The notes beneath the pieces were generated by a model, which was not told the origin of the DNA, did no database searches, and saw nothing but the letters and a program-made list of their open reading frames with translations. Positions 22,075 through 35,040 of a DNA stretch of 64,000 nucleotides are shown here, in pieces (the stretch's first letter is position 1; each line of letters opens with the position of its first letter). Source of the DNA: Torymus aiolomorphi (Eukaryota; Arthropoda; Insecta; Hymenoptera; Torymidae); assembly GCA_036365515.1 (NCBI GenBank), contig CM070874.1:249704430-249768429 (forward strand), read 5' to 3'. A program made the position numbers and the translations under genes.

Positions 22075-24862
22075 TTAATATCGCGAGGAATCGAATTCCA
22101 GTCGCGTACCCTGGGACCAGAAAGAATCCAACCCTACGTCAGTTCGTGATGACGGAACTATAAGTTCTCTGCAGTGAGTTCTACTCGACGTTCTATCTTG
22201 GCACTTTTGAAATAAGGGAGCTAGGTACACTGGCTGACCCAAATTTATAACTTTGTACATTAAGACCGCTGCAAAATATGCCCTTCTCTCCCTTAAGTCA
22301 AGCCACTCCAGCTTATTTCTATATGGGCTGATGTGTTCATCTTTCTTAGCACCACTTACATATCTCACACATGAATTTTGCAATATTTGCAGTTTCTTTT
22401 GAAGTTCACGCGTCACGTCAAGATACACTAGCGAGCAGTAATCTAAAGGAGACAACACGAGAGAGCTTGCGAGCTGCTTACGTGAGATCTCGGTGGTGCA
22501 GGATCGAAACCGTCTGAATCCGTATAGGGCTCTGTTAACTTCTCGGCTAACTGCATCCACTTGCGCTTTCCATGTTAGTTTCGAGTCCACTACAACACCG
22601 AGATTAGTTACAGTGTCGACAAAGGGGACGAAAACGTTGTCCTGAATCTCAATGCCAGACAAATGCATACCCCGTAGTATGTTAATATTGTGGTTAGATC
22701 CAAAAATAATAGCCTTAGTTTTTCTTACATTGAGACTGAGGGCGTTGTCGACGGCCCATGCCGCCACTGCTCTACCTATAATCGACAAGTGTCGTATCCC
22801 TTCATTCAGCTCGTCTATGGTTGTCTGCGTGTAAACTTGTAAATCATCTGCATATAGCAGGTGCCCGACACCACTCGATTGAGAATTATTATTAAAATCC
22901 AAAAAAATGTGCTGTAGGTCATTTATATAGAGACTGAATAGAAGGGGTCCCAGAACCGAGCCCTGTGGTACGCCGAGATTGGTTGTGAGCCAATCCGAGT
23001 CTCCATTTTGCTTCGTAATCACTTTTTGATTACGACCTGTAATATACGACTTTATCCACAGGACTACCCCCCTGGAAAATCCCATTCTGATCAGTTTATG
23101 CAATAATTTAGTTGGCGATATGGTGTCGAACGCCTTGCTGAAATCGAACAATAGGAGAATGGTAAGTAGTTGTTTTTCGTTGTCTATTCCCGCTCTTATA
23201 TCCTCCGTCAATTTTAGTAGAGTTGTCTGCGTACTGTGACCTGGTCTAAATCCAGATTGAAAAGAATCGAGAATTTTCTTCGAAGCTAAAAATGCTGAAA
23301 TCTGATCATGTACAAGCTTCTCAAGAACTTTGGATAGAAAGCTCAATAGTGCCACTGGACGCAAGTCCGTAACAGTCGATGGGACAGCTGTCTTTTTAAG
23401 TGGCACCAAATGAGCTTTCTTCCATGATTCGGGAAAAATTGCCTTCAAGAGGGAAGCATTGAAAATATCAGCTAGGTGATAGCCAATAACTGGAAGAGCT
23501 TTTGCTATCACACCTTGTGGTATTCCATCCTCACCCTTAGCCTGCGAGGAGAAATGTGCAACAGCTAGAACCACATCTGAAAAAGTAACTTTACTGAAGG
23601 CGAAGCCTTCTTCACTAGCCGTTGCCATAACTTCATTCATATTTTCCTCGCGTTCTTCAGCCGAGACTGAGACCCCCGCAAAGTGCGTGTTTAATTCTTT
23701 TGGGGAAAACCCGTGAAGTTCCTCCCTAGCTCGATTTTGTGGAAGAAGACCTAAACTTTTCAACTCTTTCCAGATATCTTTCCCGCTATCAAGTGCCTCA
23801 AAAATTTTATTCTGAAGAAATGTATCTCGCGCTTCTCTTGAGCGTTGTTCTGCTAATAGCGCTAGCGATTGGCATTCTTCCCAGTGATCATGATTTCGCG
23901 TTCTTTGATATCTCCGACGTAAAGCGTCACGGTTAGCGTACAACTCTCTGAGCTCCCCGACAACCCACGGCGGTTGTTGTTTTCTATTCGGACGAAATTC
24001 CTTAATCGGGGCTAATTCATCCAAAGCCTTCGTGATATTTGCATTAAGATGTTCTAAGCGGGTGTCAACGTCTACATCTGCACAATTGACAGTCGACCAG
24101 TCGCAATCATTCAAATAAGAAAGCAGCTGTTCTTGACGAATAGCCTTAAAATTACGGTATGTAAACCTTCCAAGTGAAGGTTTTTGAGATACGGGAACGT
24201 CAATAACGATATTAATTATATTATGACTATTGCGATAAGTCGCCGTCATATTGTTAGAATCTAGCACTACGTCATCATCGTCCGTGAAGATTACATCGAT
24301 GCATGTGTGAGATTTGCCGTTTTGGTGATTAGTCGCGCCATGCTCAATAAGTTTTAGGTTAAGTTGACATGCTAGGTGTTTTAGGAAAGTCGACTCCTGC
24401 TCCGTTACTAACATATTCGCGTTGAGATCTCCCATTACTATTCGATGCGCAAAACCCACGGAGTGTTGTTCGAGAGCTTCAGCCAAATCAGAGTTGATAA
24501 GCTCGGCGTCTGGGGGCCTGTAAATGACTACTACAAACACGGGGGGCGAAGAGCCCTGCTGTATACTACACATGATGTACTCTGGAACTCCTGGCTTTCC
24601 TTCGTCCACCATGGTAGCAGATACATAAAATTTTAGCTTTCCATAAATTGCTAACATACAGCAGAACTCCTCCTCCATGCGTATTTCTGTCCTGCCTGAT
24701 TATTGAATAGCCTTCAATCTCGACGAAATCATCTCCTATATTAGGCCCGAGTCGCGACTCTGCAATACCGAAGAGATGGTAAGAGGGATAAGAGAGCAGG
24801 AATTGACGAAATGTTGTTATGTGCGCTTTCAAAGATGTCGCATTTAAAAATCCTGCTTTCAA
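22075..24862 (-). pseudogene. LINE ORF2: AP endonuclease and reverse transcriptase
   Basis: It begins near 24862 with FLNATSLKAH (the LINE endonuclease NARSL-like box), LFGIAESRLGP and GGGVLLYV. A frameshift near 24640 is followed by a long open frame, 24678-22075, holding VIYRPPDAE and VMGDLNANM (catalytic Asp/Asn), and IDVIFT. The polymerase follows, with LRPVALLSFLSKVLEK, FDFSKAFDTIS (Asp), LGVPQGSVLGPLLFSLYIND and LLYADDLQVY (YADD). The C-terminal half contains the usual LDYCSLVYLD region. The single frameshift is the main visible defect, so this is a fairly young copy. Role: nicks target DNA and copies the element RNA. Confidence 0.9.
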
Positions 24863-24901
24863 TCCAACATACCGAATCTCTTTTGCACTATCATTATCTA
24901 G

Positions 24902-26634
24902 TCATGGGCTAACGTTAGTAATCGTATCGTTTGTACCCAAATTCGATTTATTATCAAATGTGTCTTTCTCCATACTATTTTTATTACCCGAGCCACGAAA
25001 TTTTACCGTACCGGTTGAAATTGCGATCGCGTGCAGATCCACCGCAGTGATGATCAGCTGCGACGTTTCACCATCTCGCATCTTGGCCAGGAAACGGCCT
25101 CCTCTATGCCAGAAATATTTAAACTGTAATCCACGAGCAACAGCCTTTAAGCTTCTGTACTGAACGAACTTCTCTCTGCTCAGCATTTCGTTGATGAAAA
25201 ATATCCCGTTACTTACGTTGTCAACCGTTTCCTGATCAAGTTCCGAGAAGTTCACATCCTTTGTGTTAAAGCGTGTAAATTTATGCTTGGCATACATTAA
25301 TTCTTTAACGAGCTTATGGTCGCGGAGTTTGACTATCCACGGACACCGACGTTTAACGGGTTTAATCTCTGACGAGCCTACTGGATTTTTTCTATTTGAC
25401 CGAAGAGAGCGTGTAGAAATGATATCATCCCTCCGAATAGTCGGAAGGATGGTAGAAAGGACGACATGGACCACATCTAAATTATGCTTATTAGAACCTT
25501 CAAAAATGTTAGTGACGATGATTTCATGCGAGTAATCCGCACTATCTACTTCATTTCTAGGTGTACACTGCTTGCTTCCGTCAGATAGATCAATCGACCT
25601 ACTAAATTCAGTACGAGGCTTATCGTTACTTTCTGCGGCCTTATTATTTTTCGCAGTGTGCTGAAATCCGATCAACGTTTCTTTCAGTACAGTATTATCC
25701 TCGACAAGCAGCTTGCACGTATTACTCATTTCAATAAACATTTTATTTTGATGCGCGATAACTTCTTCAAGGGCTAAAATCCTCGCAACCAGTTCTCCAT
25801 TGTTTGTAGAGATAGTTTTTGCCGGCGCAGCCGAGACGGTTGGCGGCGCGAAATCCCTAGTGTCACGTGATTTTAAGTCGTTAAGCTGCTTCTCGAGCAT
25901 ATCGAAACGCTGAAATAGAAAACTCAAGGTGCTAACAGGAATTAGCACATTGGTTACCCCTATCAGATCGGCTATAATTTCTTCAGAAGTCTTCAACGCT
26001 GCAGGAGACACGGAGAAATTCTCCGTGATATCTAGCTACGGTGAAGATGTCTGCAGCGCCACAGCTTGGATAGTAGAGAGCTCGTCTTTTTCATTTACTC
26101 CCACCTCCGAAAACTCTGTCTCGATCGTTGTTTCTACGTCTGCATTGGCTGTTGACTTCAGATTTTCATGCAGTTGATTTGGCGAATTAGATGCGACATT
26201 GATTAGCGAGGCAGATCCTGAAATAGAGACAGAGGCAGAAACGGAGGCAGAAGAGGGAGAAAATTCAGTGTCACTCCTATGCGAGGAGGAATTCTCTAGT
26301 TTTTTTCTGTAGGAGTGGACGTTCCATTTGGATGTTTCGACGCATTTGTTTTGGTGGGTGTAACGCGTTATACATAGGGGAGCAGAGGTTGTCTTTTCCT
26401 CTCTGTACTTTTAGTATCGCTTATTTTTGATTGCTTGGAAGCATTCAGCAGTTGGTTCTGCTGAGTCTGCTGCCGCACATTACGACATAAATCGCACGGG
26501 CTATTTAACTTTTTCCCTGCACATCTAGAGTGACAGGGTTTATTGCATTTTGGGCATATATTTAGTGGCCGTATACAAATATTATCGCACACGACACATT
26601 TACTACTATAGCCTTTATCGATGCTTGTTGACAT
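24902..26634 (-). pseudogene. LINE ORF1 with PHD-like zinc finger and coiled coil
   Basis: It starts at ATG 26634 and encodes a Cys-rich finger, CVVCDNICIRPLNICPKC then CHSRCAG and CDLC. This is a PHD/RING-like pattern common in ORF1 of CR1-type elements. The frame closes near 26368 and a second open part runs from 26011 to 24902. That part has leucine-rich coiled-coil text (FQRFDMLEKQLNDLKS), a domain with EIIVTNIFEG resembling the strand that opens the ORF1 nucleic-acid-binding fold, and RCPWIVKLRDH. The 26012-26367 gap contains stops and frame changes. The protein would bind element RNA. Confidence 0.75.
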
Positions 26635-26849
26635 CGTGACAGCACAGATGTTTACAGCTGTCCCGACTCGAAGCAGGTATCGCGAGTTTGTTTTGTTTTG
26701 ATCACTTGTACCTGCGTTTAAATTCAATTTGGCTCTGACTGTTAGTGGAAAAATCGCATTTGTTGAGTTTTTAATGCAAGCACCAGCTGAAGTGATGAAG
26801 TGTGACGTGCGTGCAAGTGTAGTGTTGTGCTCTTCAATGCATGTTCCCT

Positions 26850-27413
26850 CTCTACACGGCAGTAGCCACAGTTCGCACGAATGCCAGCTCCACAGCTTGT
26901 CGAATGCGAGCCGTCGTGGTCCGTGCCAGTATTCTCGTTGTTCTGCAGTTTTTCTTGATTACCTCAACGCGGCGGATTAACAGATGGACGAATTTATATC
27001 TCAGGTTCGCAGAAATTCTATCTTTGTATTTTTGCGCGCTGAGGGGCCGAAGATACGGCCTAAAAAACCAGAGCCGTACAGAGGTACGTCTGCACACTTT
27101 GCGCCCTCTACCGGTCATATCTCTAGACGGGGCGACGAAGTTCTCGACGGCAGAGGGTGAGGAATCATTGTTAAAGAATATGGTCAGCTCTTCCTCCTCC
27201 CAGGCCGGGGAATCCGCTCTTGTGCTTTCGCGGCGCGGAGCACGTGGTCTCCACCGACGCCTCCTTCCAATCGAGGCGAGTCTTCCCTTTCTTCGCAGCA
27301 TGGCGCAGTTTACACCAGACTTTAAAGCACGATACTTCTGTCGCTTGCTAGGCCTGTTTTCCCTTCACCCAATGATTCCGGGCAGATATATACCCGGCGC
27401 CTCCACGAAATTA
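26850..27413 (-). other. BEL/Pao 5' leader segment beside the 5' LTR
   Basis: This lies between the LINE and the BEL/Pao 5' LTR. On the minus strand the LTR is followed within about 10 bases by TGGAGGCGCCGGGTAT, a plausible primer-binding site because it starts TGG. An open frame at 26852-27301 (minus, 149 codons, Arg-rich) shows no domain and may be chance. Part of this segment may belong to the LINE 5' UTR. Confidence 0.5.
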
Positions 27414-28181
27414 TGTGACAGACAAGAGCTGTCACGTGAGAGTGGGAAGGGGTATCCAAGCGAAGAAAGAAGACTGACATGTGCGACAAATAATTTTTTA
27501 TTTTCTCTCGGCTCAATGCAGTCGACCGATTACAGAGACACACTCGCGTTCGCGCCGCCACCCGCTCCTTATATACTAAAGCGCTCCGCGCTGGCGCCCC
27601 CGATCAGTGGAACGTAGAAACGCTGTACATCACGCATACGCGCCGGCTCGAAGGCGCGCGCGCGCGCCACGGCGCACGGCGGACCGCGCTCACCGGACGC
27701 CGCCGCGCGCGGCCTCGTCCGGCGGAACATGAAACAAAGATAAGGACCGAAATAAGTATTTATAATAATAATAACGGAACAATGAAAACGCGTTGGCTCG
27801 AAGGCGCACGGCGAACCGCGCTCCCCGGAGTTACCGCGCGTGTCCTCGGCGCACGGCGAACCGTGCTCACCGGAGACACGCGGGCCTACGACCACACGTG
27901 CGTGCTCGCACCACGGCGCACGGCGGACCGCGCTCACCGGAGTCACCTCGCGCACCCTCGGCGCACGGCGAACCGCGCTAACCGGAGTTACCGCACGTGT
28001 CCTCGGCGCACGGCAAACCGCGCTCACCGGAGACACGCGGGTCTCCAACCACACGTGGGCGCCGCTCGAGTAAAGGGCAACAAAAAATAAAACACTCAAA
28101 GAAAAAGAAAGGAAAGGAAAAGGAGGGAAACGCTAGCCAGGAGGAACGCCACATCCTCTTCACTTCGCCCGGTTGGCGACA
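27414..28181 (-). repeat. BEL/Pao 5' LTR
   Basis: Partner of 3862-4617, with TGTCGCC at its minus-strand start and the same GC-rich tandem array (27795-28060) and (TAA)n tract. The two LTRs are close but differ by scattered substitutions and short indels. CTTAT follows at 28182-28186. Confidence 0.87.
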
Positions 28182-28186
28182 CTTAT

Positions 28187-31100
28187 TGACTCTTCTATAG
28201 TCTATACAGAATCGAAATAAATCATACAATTTCGGAACTAACACAGAGCAGCTTCGCCAGGGGCTATCAGATGGTTCGATAATGCCCTCCTCCAGCATCC
28301 GATGGACTTCAGCCCAAACCGTCTGCAACATCTTTGGAGTATACTTCCGAGGAGCTTGGCGAATGGGTTCACTTCCTTGAATGTCAATGAAATGTGGAGT
28401 GACTTTTGCTAACCCTAGTTTGTCTGGGGTAGGTGGAATCAGTTTCCGTTTGATTTCTTCGATAATTAACTGCTGATCAGCTGTAGCACGACTCAGTCCT
28501 CCTATACTGGCTAGATCTGGGAAACATGTTTACTCTCTTCGGCGTCCACCATGTATCGTTCTCGTAGTCGATCTTCATCTTGAACAGCCGTTTAAAGCCG
28601 ATTCCCAGAATGCAGTCATATTGATGTTTATCTGCGATCGATACTCACTGTCAGCTTCATTACCCCTTGCAACTTAACTGCACCTCTGTCTGCTAGGCGT
28701 ACAGGAGCTGCTTCCTGTTCCAACTTTCCGGCAAACTCTTGACTGACGCCTTTGCCGAGGTATGAGTGGACGGAGCCATCATCGAGCATACTTAAGAGTT
28801 TTCTTCCATTCAGCTCTATGTTGAAGAATAAACTTGGCTCGACGTTGCTGATAGCACTTCTCATAATCAATGATTCTGGAGCTAAAACTGAAGCGTTATC
28901 TCCCTCGCTGACAGCTACAGTCGAACTTTGTTCCTGCACTGGAGGAGCCTGCCTGGTCCGAGGGAGGAGGAGTCGAGTCTAAAGTAGGAGGGGGTAAGTT
29001 GACTCCGTTAACTTCCCGTCTTACTCGTTTCCCGCAGTCGAATTGCACTTGGTGCATATACGCGCCGTGGTATTAGGCTGTCCGCACATTAGGCAGACTG
29101 CAGCGTTCATACACTCACGTCTTCAATGTCCGGCTTGGCCGCAGCGGAAACATGGCTCTCGCATTTTCCGTCGCTGCATGTCCTCATACTTCGCCTTCGG
29201 GCGAACCGTCTCGATCTTCAGCTCTTCCTGTTTAGGTTCGCTCTCCATCGGCTTCGCTCGAGCATTTTCCTTTTGGTCGCTGCGGCGACCCTTACTTTTG
29301 CTGCGAGCGTCTCGTCTCCGATCTTTCTTCTCTCCACGCTGTCCGTCCGTCGCTTTGAACTTCCGTTCCCTCGCCGATCGTTATTGCTGTTCATCATCAG
29401 TCTGCATCCCTGCTACCGGAGCTAAGTTGCTGAAGCTGGAGACTGACGGGGTGCTTTCCTCGATGGACGTCTGGCCTACTGGAGCGATTTTCACATGCCG
29501 TGGCTGCCTTGGTGGAATATAAGCTGAAGCAGGAAAAGCTGAATCCGAAATCGGAGGTGGCGGCTTGTACGCCTTCTCCTGAGCTCTCCGCAGCTCCTCT
29601 CGCTTGCCTAGCTTCTGCAATTCTGGAAAATTTTCAAAATCTTTCCTCTCAATGCGCAGCCGATACGAAGGATGAAGCTTCTGGTATACTCGGTCTAACT
29701 GCTCTCCTACCGTAAGCGGCGGCTTCAGCTGATCCAGCAGGTCTCTCACTTTCAGCAGGTACGTTGATATCTCCTCACTTGGACCTTGGGTTCGCACTTC
29801 CAACTCCTTCCGTAGTCTCTCCTGCACTCTTCGAAGCTGTACTGCAGGCGAAACGCCTCCACAAATTCTTCGTACGTTTTTCAGAATTGATATTCTCGGC
29901 GAAACCACTGCCATGACTCATCATCGAGAGCTGAGGACAAGGCTTTCACTATTTCCTCGAGTCAGTTTGTAAGTTTCTTGCATTTCGTTAGATCTGCAAT
30001 GAGACTTTCGGGTCCCTTTTCCTATCCCCTTTAAACGCAATGTGCCACTTAGAGAGTAGCTCTGTCGTGCATTTCTCTTTATAAAGCGATGAACGATCAA
30101 AAAACGACGCATCGTGACTCAGCCCGGGAGCAGAGATCTCAAGTCTCCCCGGATGAGGCTGAAAACTGGCAGCAGTAGGCATTGGAGCCGAATGAAACCC
30201 TGTCACCACTGGCGGCGGAACTACAGGCGGAAAGTGCGAAACCGATTGCGGAATGTGGCTAAGGTACGATGGATACTCTAGAGCATGGGACATCAGCGAC
30301 TGCGAGGACACGAAAGGCTGCGGAAAATACCCAGGCGGATAATGAAACGACGGTCGCGGCGCTGGCTGATTGTAATACGAGCGTGCCGGCTCGACTCGTG
30401 CTCCAAATCCGTTCGCTTGTGAAGCTCCAGCTGAAACAAAATCTTGAGCGAGCGACGCTGAGGACATGAGCGGCGGCTCATGATACCCTGTGGTTCCTCG
30501 CGGCATGGGACATTGTGAGTAGACAGCAGGCCCAGCTCCGCTGTAGAAATTCCCTAAAGCAACGTTAGCTGAAAGCTGAGGAATATTCTTTGAAGGTAGC
30601 GAATCAACTCCAGAAGCAACGCTGCCGAATTCTCTCCCTGAACACATGGTGGACGGCGCAGCTGGGTGTCTCATCTGCTACGACGGCATTGCTGGAGGCG
30701 GCAAAACCGACGTACAATCGAAAAATCCGCTCGACTGCCTCTCCGCTCCTCCGGCCCTAGTAGCTGATGACATCTCGTTCAGCGCACTCGCCACACTCGT
30801 CAATTCCATGCTATTTTCCATCAAAGAGCTGTGTTCGTGAGCATGAAGGGGACCGAGAGGATAACGCGTGGACTGTGCACGCGGATGAGGAGCAGGCTCC
30901 CTCATGTCGTGTAACACGTCCGGCGCGATTATGCTAACACGCCTCTGCGCGTCAGAACGCTGTATAGCCGAAGCAACATGGCGACCGGCTGTTGCCAGCT
31001 CTCCCGCACGCCGCGGCTCACCTACTTCGATGCGCAGCATCGAGGTAAAAGTCTGCGACGGCTCTTCCATCGAGATCGGATCGCGAAATCTCCCCATCGA

Positions 31101-31499
31101 CTGCCCCTTGGAGAGCGGCGCTATTTCTGCCTGTGCTGAATCCGCTGCTGGCTGCTCTGGAACCCTAGGGGGCGAAAAATGTACAGTCGAATGCCTACTC
31201 GACAACGAAGGACTATGCGCCGAAGTAGACTCGTCCGCCGACTCGTCTCTAGCAGGGTCCTATGGCGCGGCGTCTGCGCCAAAATGGCGTCGCGTCTCGT
31301 GGCTCTCCATCCTATTGCGCAAAATGATTGCGTCTGAGCGAACATTCAACCCGAACCGCTGAGCTGTCAACGCGACTTCTCCATCAGTTAATCGATTAAT
31401 CGATCGCTTCAGAGCTTGAGCTGCAGCTATCGGATCGACGCACATTAAATCATTCTCGTCGACACCGAGTGAAGTCCAACTCCAATCATGATTTTCCAT
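28187..31499 (-). pseudogene. Gypsy-1 gag, zinc knuckle, protease and N-terminal reverse transcriptase
   Basis: Read on the minus strand, gag starts near ATG 31499 (MENHDWSWTSLGVDEND). It continues through Pro/Ser-rich parts (31205-29988) and a capsid-like part with LLSKWHIAFKGD (about 30060) and YLLKVRDLLDQLKPP (29914-29381). A CCHC knuckle CFRCGQAGH with a stop, and a second Cys pair set, follow at about 29165-29040. The protease at 28939-28628 has a damaged active site (DDG for DTG). Reverse transcriptase begins with VWAEVHRMLEEGIIEPSDSPW and FCIDYRRVN before the BEL/Pao LTR cuts it at 28186. Multiple stops and shifts show long inactivity. Gypsy class follows from the RT motif and the order gag-protease-RT. 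Confidence 0.8.
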
Positions 31500-32377
31500 T
31501 ATGATTTTAACTTTACCTCCTCAGTTAGCCCCGATCGAGTAGCTCTGTTGATTTTCTCCCCAGCTCTAAATTATTCAAATTTACACTGACTATAATAATC
31601 TAGTACTAATAAAGAAGATAAATCCAAGCAAGCACAACAAAAGCAAAAAAAAGGAAGAAAATCAAGCTAGTCAATCGAGTCAACTTGAGAAGGTAAGTGC
31701 GCCAATTCCGCACTTCTTCCTCGCAATTCCCAAACGCAGTTAAATCGATTAAAATCCCCCCCCCCCCTTCCCGTTTCTCGTGAAATCTTTTTAACGGAGG
31801 CGTGGGAATTATAATAGGGGTTTGCAAAAAAGGAGCAAAAGCGAGCAATTTCTCAAACCAAAAACGCAAAAAGAATCAAAAGCAAAAAAAAAAATCAAAA
31901 AGGAAGGGAATAACAAAGAAAGGAAAATTGATTCTGTCGTGCAACAGTGTCCAGGCAGTTCCTCTGAAACCTTTACACTTTCTGAACACGTTGCAATTCT
32001 ATGCGCCGCGCCGCGTGGCTAAAGCTGTACCAAGATGTGAGTTTGCGAGTATTCCATTTACTCTTACCTCGCAAAATCAGGCACAAATCGCAATAAAATG
32101 GTTTCAAAAATAAATACAAACTTGCAAATTATTTCTAAAAATGTACGCAAAATAACCAAAATTATTATTTAAGCAATCAGAAGCGTCTGGCTAAACTTCA
32201 AAACTTTACTGCATTCTCAAAACGCTTGCACGCAGTCGTTCTAAAGATGGCCGCCAGAACGCTTCCCCCCTCGTGGTTTCCCGTTGTGTGTGCGCGCCGC
32301 GATGGCGAATATCACGACGCAGATCCCTTTTAACTATGCCACGGCCTTTACCGTGGCCCCACATTGGCTGTGCCACT
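31500..32377 (-). other. Gypsy-1 5' leader
   Basis: Non-coding sequence between gag and the 5' LTR. It has a run of C (31757-31767), A-rich tracts and a possible primer-binding site at 32356-32375. There the minus strand reads TGGCACAGCCAATGTGGGGC right after the LTR plus two bases. It resembles a lysine-tRNA type site with a few changes. No ORF of note. Confidence 0.65.
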
Positions 32378-32583
32378 TGTGACGCTCTGCCGGGGATCAA
32401 GACAGAGGTTCGCAGGTAATTCTTGATTTACAAAAGCACACTGGTAAAACAAATAGGTATTTTATTTAATCCGAAAACTAGTTTACTTTGTACATGAATA
32501 ATGGGCGTCAGGTGCACGCGTCACTTGCATCAAAAATCAGAAGCCTTCGCTGGCTAGCTCCGCCGGGAGCAGAAACACTACCT

Positions 32584-33136
32584 GAGGTGTTTCATGTCAA
32601 CTGCCCCAGCGCGGCGCGCGAGTGCCAAATCGTGCTGTTTCCAGCTCATGTTTAAGATACTGAAATGTACCTGAAAAAATTTTATGATAAGCATATCCAA
32701 TGTATTTTTTCCCCAGCTTTCCAATGGTGCAGGCAGTTTTCCCGAAATTTTCCATTTTCACCTTCAAAAAGTACAAAACGTGTTATATCTCGAAAACGAT
32801 ATTTTTAATATTTTTTGTTACCCTCTAGATCGAAAGCTGAGCATTTTTTACGTAAGAAAGGATATTTTTTAATGAGTGCCCAAGATGTTTTCTGCGAGAT
32901 ATAGAACGCAAAAGACTACGCGGTACTACGCGGTACAGCGCGCGGACTGCGCCCGCCTCGTTGCCTATATAATAACCTTTTATAATCTTTAATTCTTTAC
33001 CTATTATTCTGGATTCTTAATAATGCATGGAGTAATATTTTATTAATTATTTTATAAAATAATAAAATTTCACAATTAACAGCAATATAGTAACTCTTGT
33101 ACTAACGTTTCTTTTTCAGTGTAGATAATATTTTTT
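32584..33136 (+). repeat. Left TIR of the 9.4-kb transposon
   Basis: Inverted copy of 41440-42001. It contains TATCTCGAAAACGATATTT, a block that recurs again as a direct repeat at about 33150-33300 inside the element, showing that related elements or subterminal units have piled up here. Confidence 0.9.
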
Positions 33137-33145
33137 TGTTTGTTT

Positions 33146-34545
33146 TTACGTGTTATATCTCGAAAAGTATATTTTTAATATTTTTTTACCCTTTAGATCG
33201 AAAGTTATGTATTTTTTACGTAGAAAATGATATTTTCCAAAAAGTGTCCAAGATGTTTTCTGCTAGAAATAGAACGCGAAAGAGTAGACGCACGGCGCAC
33301 AGTAGGCAGAACTGGAAAATTTTGTGTCAAAATCGTAGAACTTCGCGAAAAAAATTTTTAGCGACTTAAAAATTTAGCAACTTCGAGATGAGCTTGTGTA
33401 CAATTGAGAAAAATTATTAGATTAAGAAAAAAAAATTGCTGAGATATTTGAATCGAATGTATTGCATTCGAAAGAGCATTAAAATACCTATATTTTCTAA
33501 AAAAAAAAATTTCTCTATCTATCACGGTTCTTTTGTTATTAACAAAAACGTGTTTTTTTTCTTAAAAAGCTTACAACTCCTAAACTAAACGGTCAATTTT
33601 CTTGAAAAAAATTATGATAATGCAAAATATAAATAGCTATAATTTGTAAAAATTTGAATCCATTTTGTCGACTAGTTTTTGAGAAAAAAATTGAAATGTG
33701 AAAAAAATGAGTTTTGTATGTACAACGATTACGGGAGTAAAATTGACTTAATCGCTTCAAAATTTCTTGTAGACGTAGAATTTGGATAGTTCTCGGTCGA
33801 GTTCGTTGGGAAAAATGATTTGTCCATAAATTTCAGAGATATTTGAGGTTAAAATTTTTTTAACCTTTTTTTCAAATCGTAATTTCTCGAGAACGACTCT
33901 ATGTATCTGAGTCGGATAGGAAGTATTCGAATGAGAATTAAAATACCTATATTATCAAGAAAAATAATTTTTTTAGCTATCACGGTTCTTTTGTTATTAA
34001 CAAAAACGTAAACATTGAAAAATGAAAAAAATGAGTTTTGTATGTCCAACGATTACTGGAGTAAAATTGACTTAATTGTTTCAAAATTCCTTGTAAAGGT
34101 AGATTTTGAATAGTTTTCGGCTGAGTTCTTTGAGCAAAATGATTCGTCCATAAATTTCAGAGATATTTGAAGTTAAGATTTTTTAAAATTTTTTTCCAAA
34201 TCGTAATTTCTCGAGAACGGCTTGATGAATCAGCTACAAATTTATAGACAATTTTGTGTGTGATATAGATATTATGTATGTGAATTTTTATCAGGATCGT
34301 ACGATTACTTTTTGAGATATTTGATATTCAAAATTTTCGTATTTTACAAAGTTATTTTCATTGTTGCATGATAACTAGAGAAATTGTTATAATTTCTTTG
34401 AAATTTGGTGGTGATGTAGAGTATGTATGTTATGTATTATATATGTTCTTAAGGTAAAAAAATTCGTTTATGAATTTCAGAGATATTTGAGATTGAAACT
34501 ATTTTAGCACTCTTTTCAAATCATATTTTTTCGTGAACAGCTGTA
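33146..34545. repeat. Subterminal repeat units, left internal arm
   Basis: First comes a second copy of the inner TIR part (33146-33300). It is followed by two to three degenerate tandem units of about 320-450 bp. Recurring blocks include CTATCACGGTTCTTTTGTTA (33525 and 33978), CAACGATTACGGGAGTAAAA (33722, with a variant at 34048) and AATCGTAATTTCTCGAGAAC (33876 and 34200). The block 33300-33800 is inverted relative to 38220-38800. There are no genes. Confidence 0.75.
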
Positions 34546-35040
34546 TATATACTAGAAAATGGAAATGACGCGTGCACGCGTGCGTGTTGTTTACTTGCTT
34601 TTATTTTTTATTAAAGTTAATTTACAGCGCGCTTTTCTCACCATACAAAATAAAGTATTAAATTTTAAAATTGGAATTAAAAATTAATTAAAGGAATCAG
34701 TAAATTAAGTTTGAGGAAGCTACGTGCCAATGAATTGGTTTTTAAATAATGTGTGAAAAATAAATAAAATAATTGATTGTAATATTATCGTCAAAACCTT
34801 TTAAAATTCCTAAATAACCTTTACTTCAAATTATATTTTCTTTGTGAAATTTCACACGTAGGGTACGTGTATCTAGTAGTATGCTGTCCGTATTTGTGTG
34901 CTCTTTCTGCAATTTCCGATCTAAGAAAAAGGTTCTAACCTTAAAATTAATAAATGGCTATTACAAATCAAAAGCAGGTACACAACACGCGTGCATAGCG
35001 CATAGCGCATGTCATTTCCATTTTTTAGTATACATAAATG
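34545..35040. mobile_element. Foldback/MITE with ends ACTAGAAAATGGAAATGAC
   Basis: The left end TATATACTAGAAAATGGAAATG and the right end, which complements it as TATGTATACTAAAAAATGG on the other strand, bound about 490 bp with further short inverted similarity (CACGCGTGTTG). It separates two inverted unit arms (34185-34545 and 35040-35395), so it appears to sit at the centre of an older palindrome. A short open frame inside (34881-35081) is not convincing. Confidence 0.6.

Larger units (their letters stand above)
21576..26850 (-). mobile_element. CR1/jockey-like LINE inserted in the BEL/Pao leader
   Basis: Minus-oriented non-LTR element with ORF1 (PHD-like finger plus coiled coil), ORF2 (endonuclease plus reverse transcriptase), a 3' UTR (21601-22074) and a tail of five AATAG units on plus (21576-21600). 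The 3' side abuts the BEL/Pao gag region. The 5' boundary lies between about 26730 and 27000 and could not be fixed, because I could not find the duplicate of the flank GGACCTCTTCT. The ORF layout is that of the CR1/L2/jockey group. Confidence 0.8.
3862..28181 (-). mobile_element. BEL/Pao LTR retrotransposon inserted in Gypsy-1 pol
   Basis: Two LTRs of about 760 bp (3862-4617 and 27414-28181) begin TGTCGCC and end TCTGTCACA on the minus strand. CTTAT at 3857-3861 and at 28182-28186 is the 5-bp target duplication. Removing the element restores the reverse-transcriptase reading frame of Gypsy-1 across the junction. Between the LTRs are gag and protease (19415-21541) and the C-terminal half of pol (4660-7127). 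They are separated by a copia insertion, and the gag is separated from the 5' LTR by a LINE. About 1 kb of the reverse transcriptase is missing at the copia junction. Confidence 0.88.

Noticed and set aside
26852..27301. 149-codon minus-strand Arg-rich frame as a BEL/Pao or LINE protein
   Set aside because: No motif of gag or ORF1 is visible and it lies in the leader region. It may be chance.
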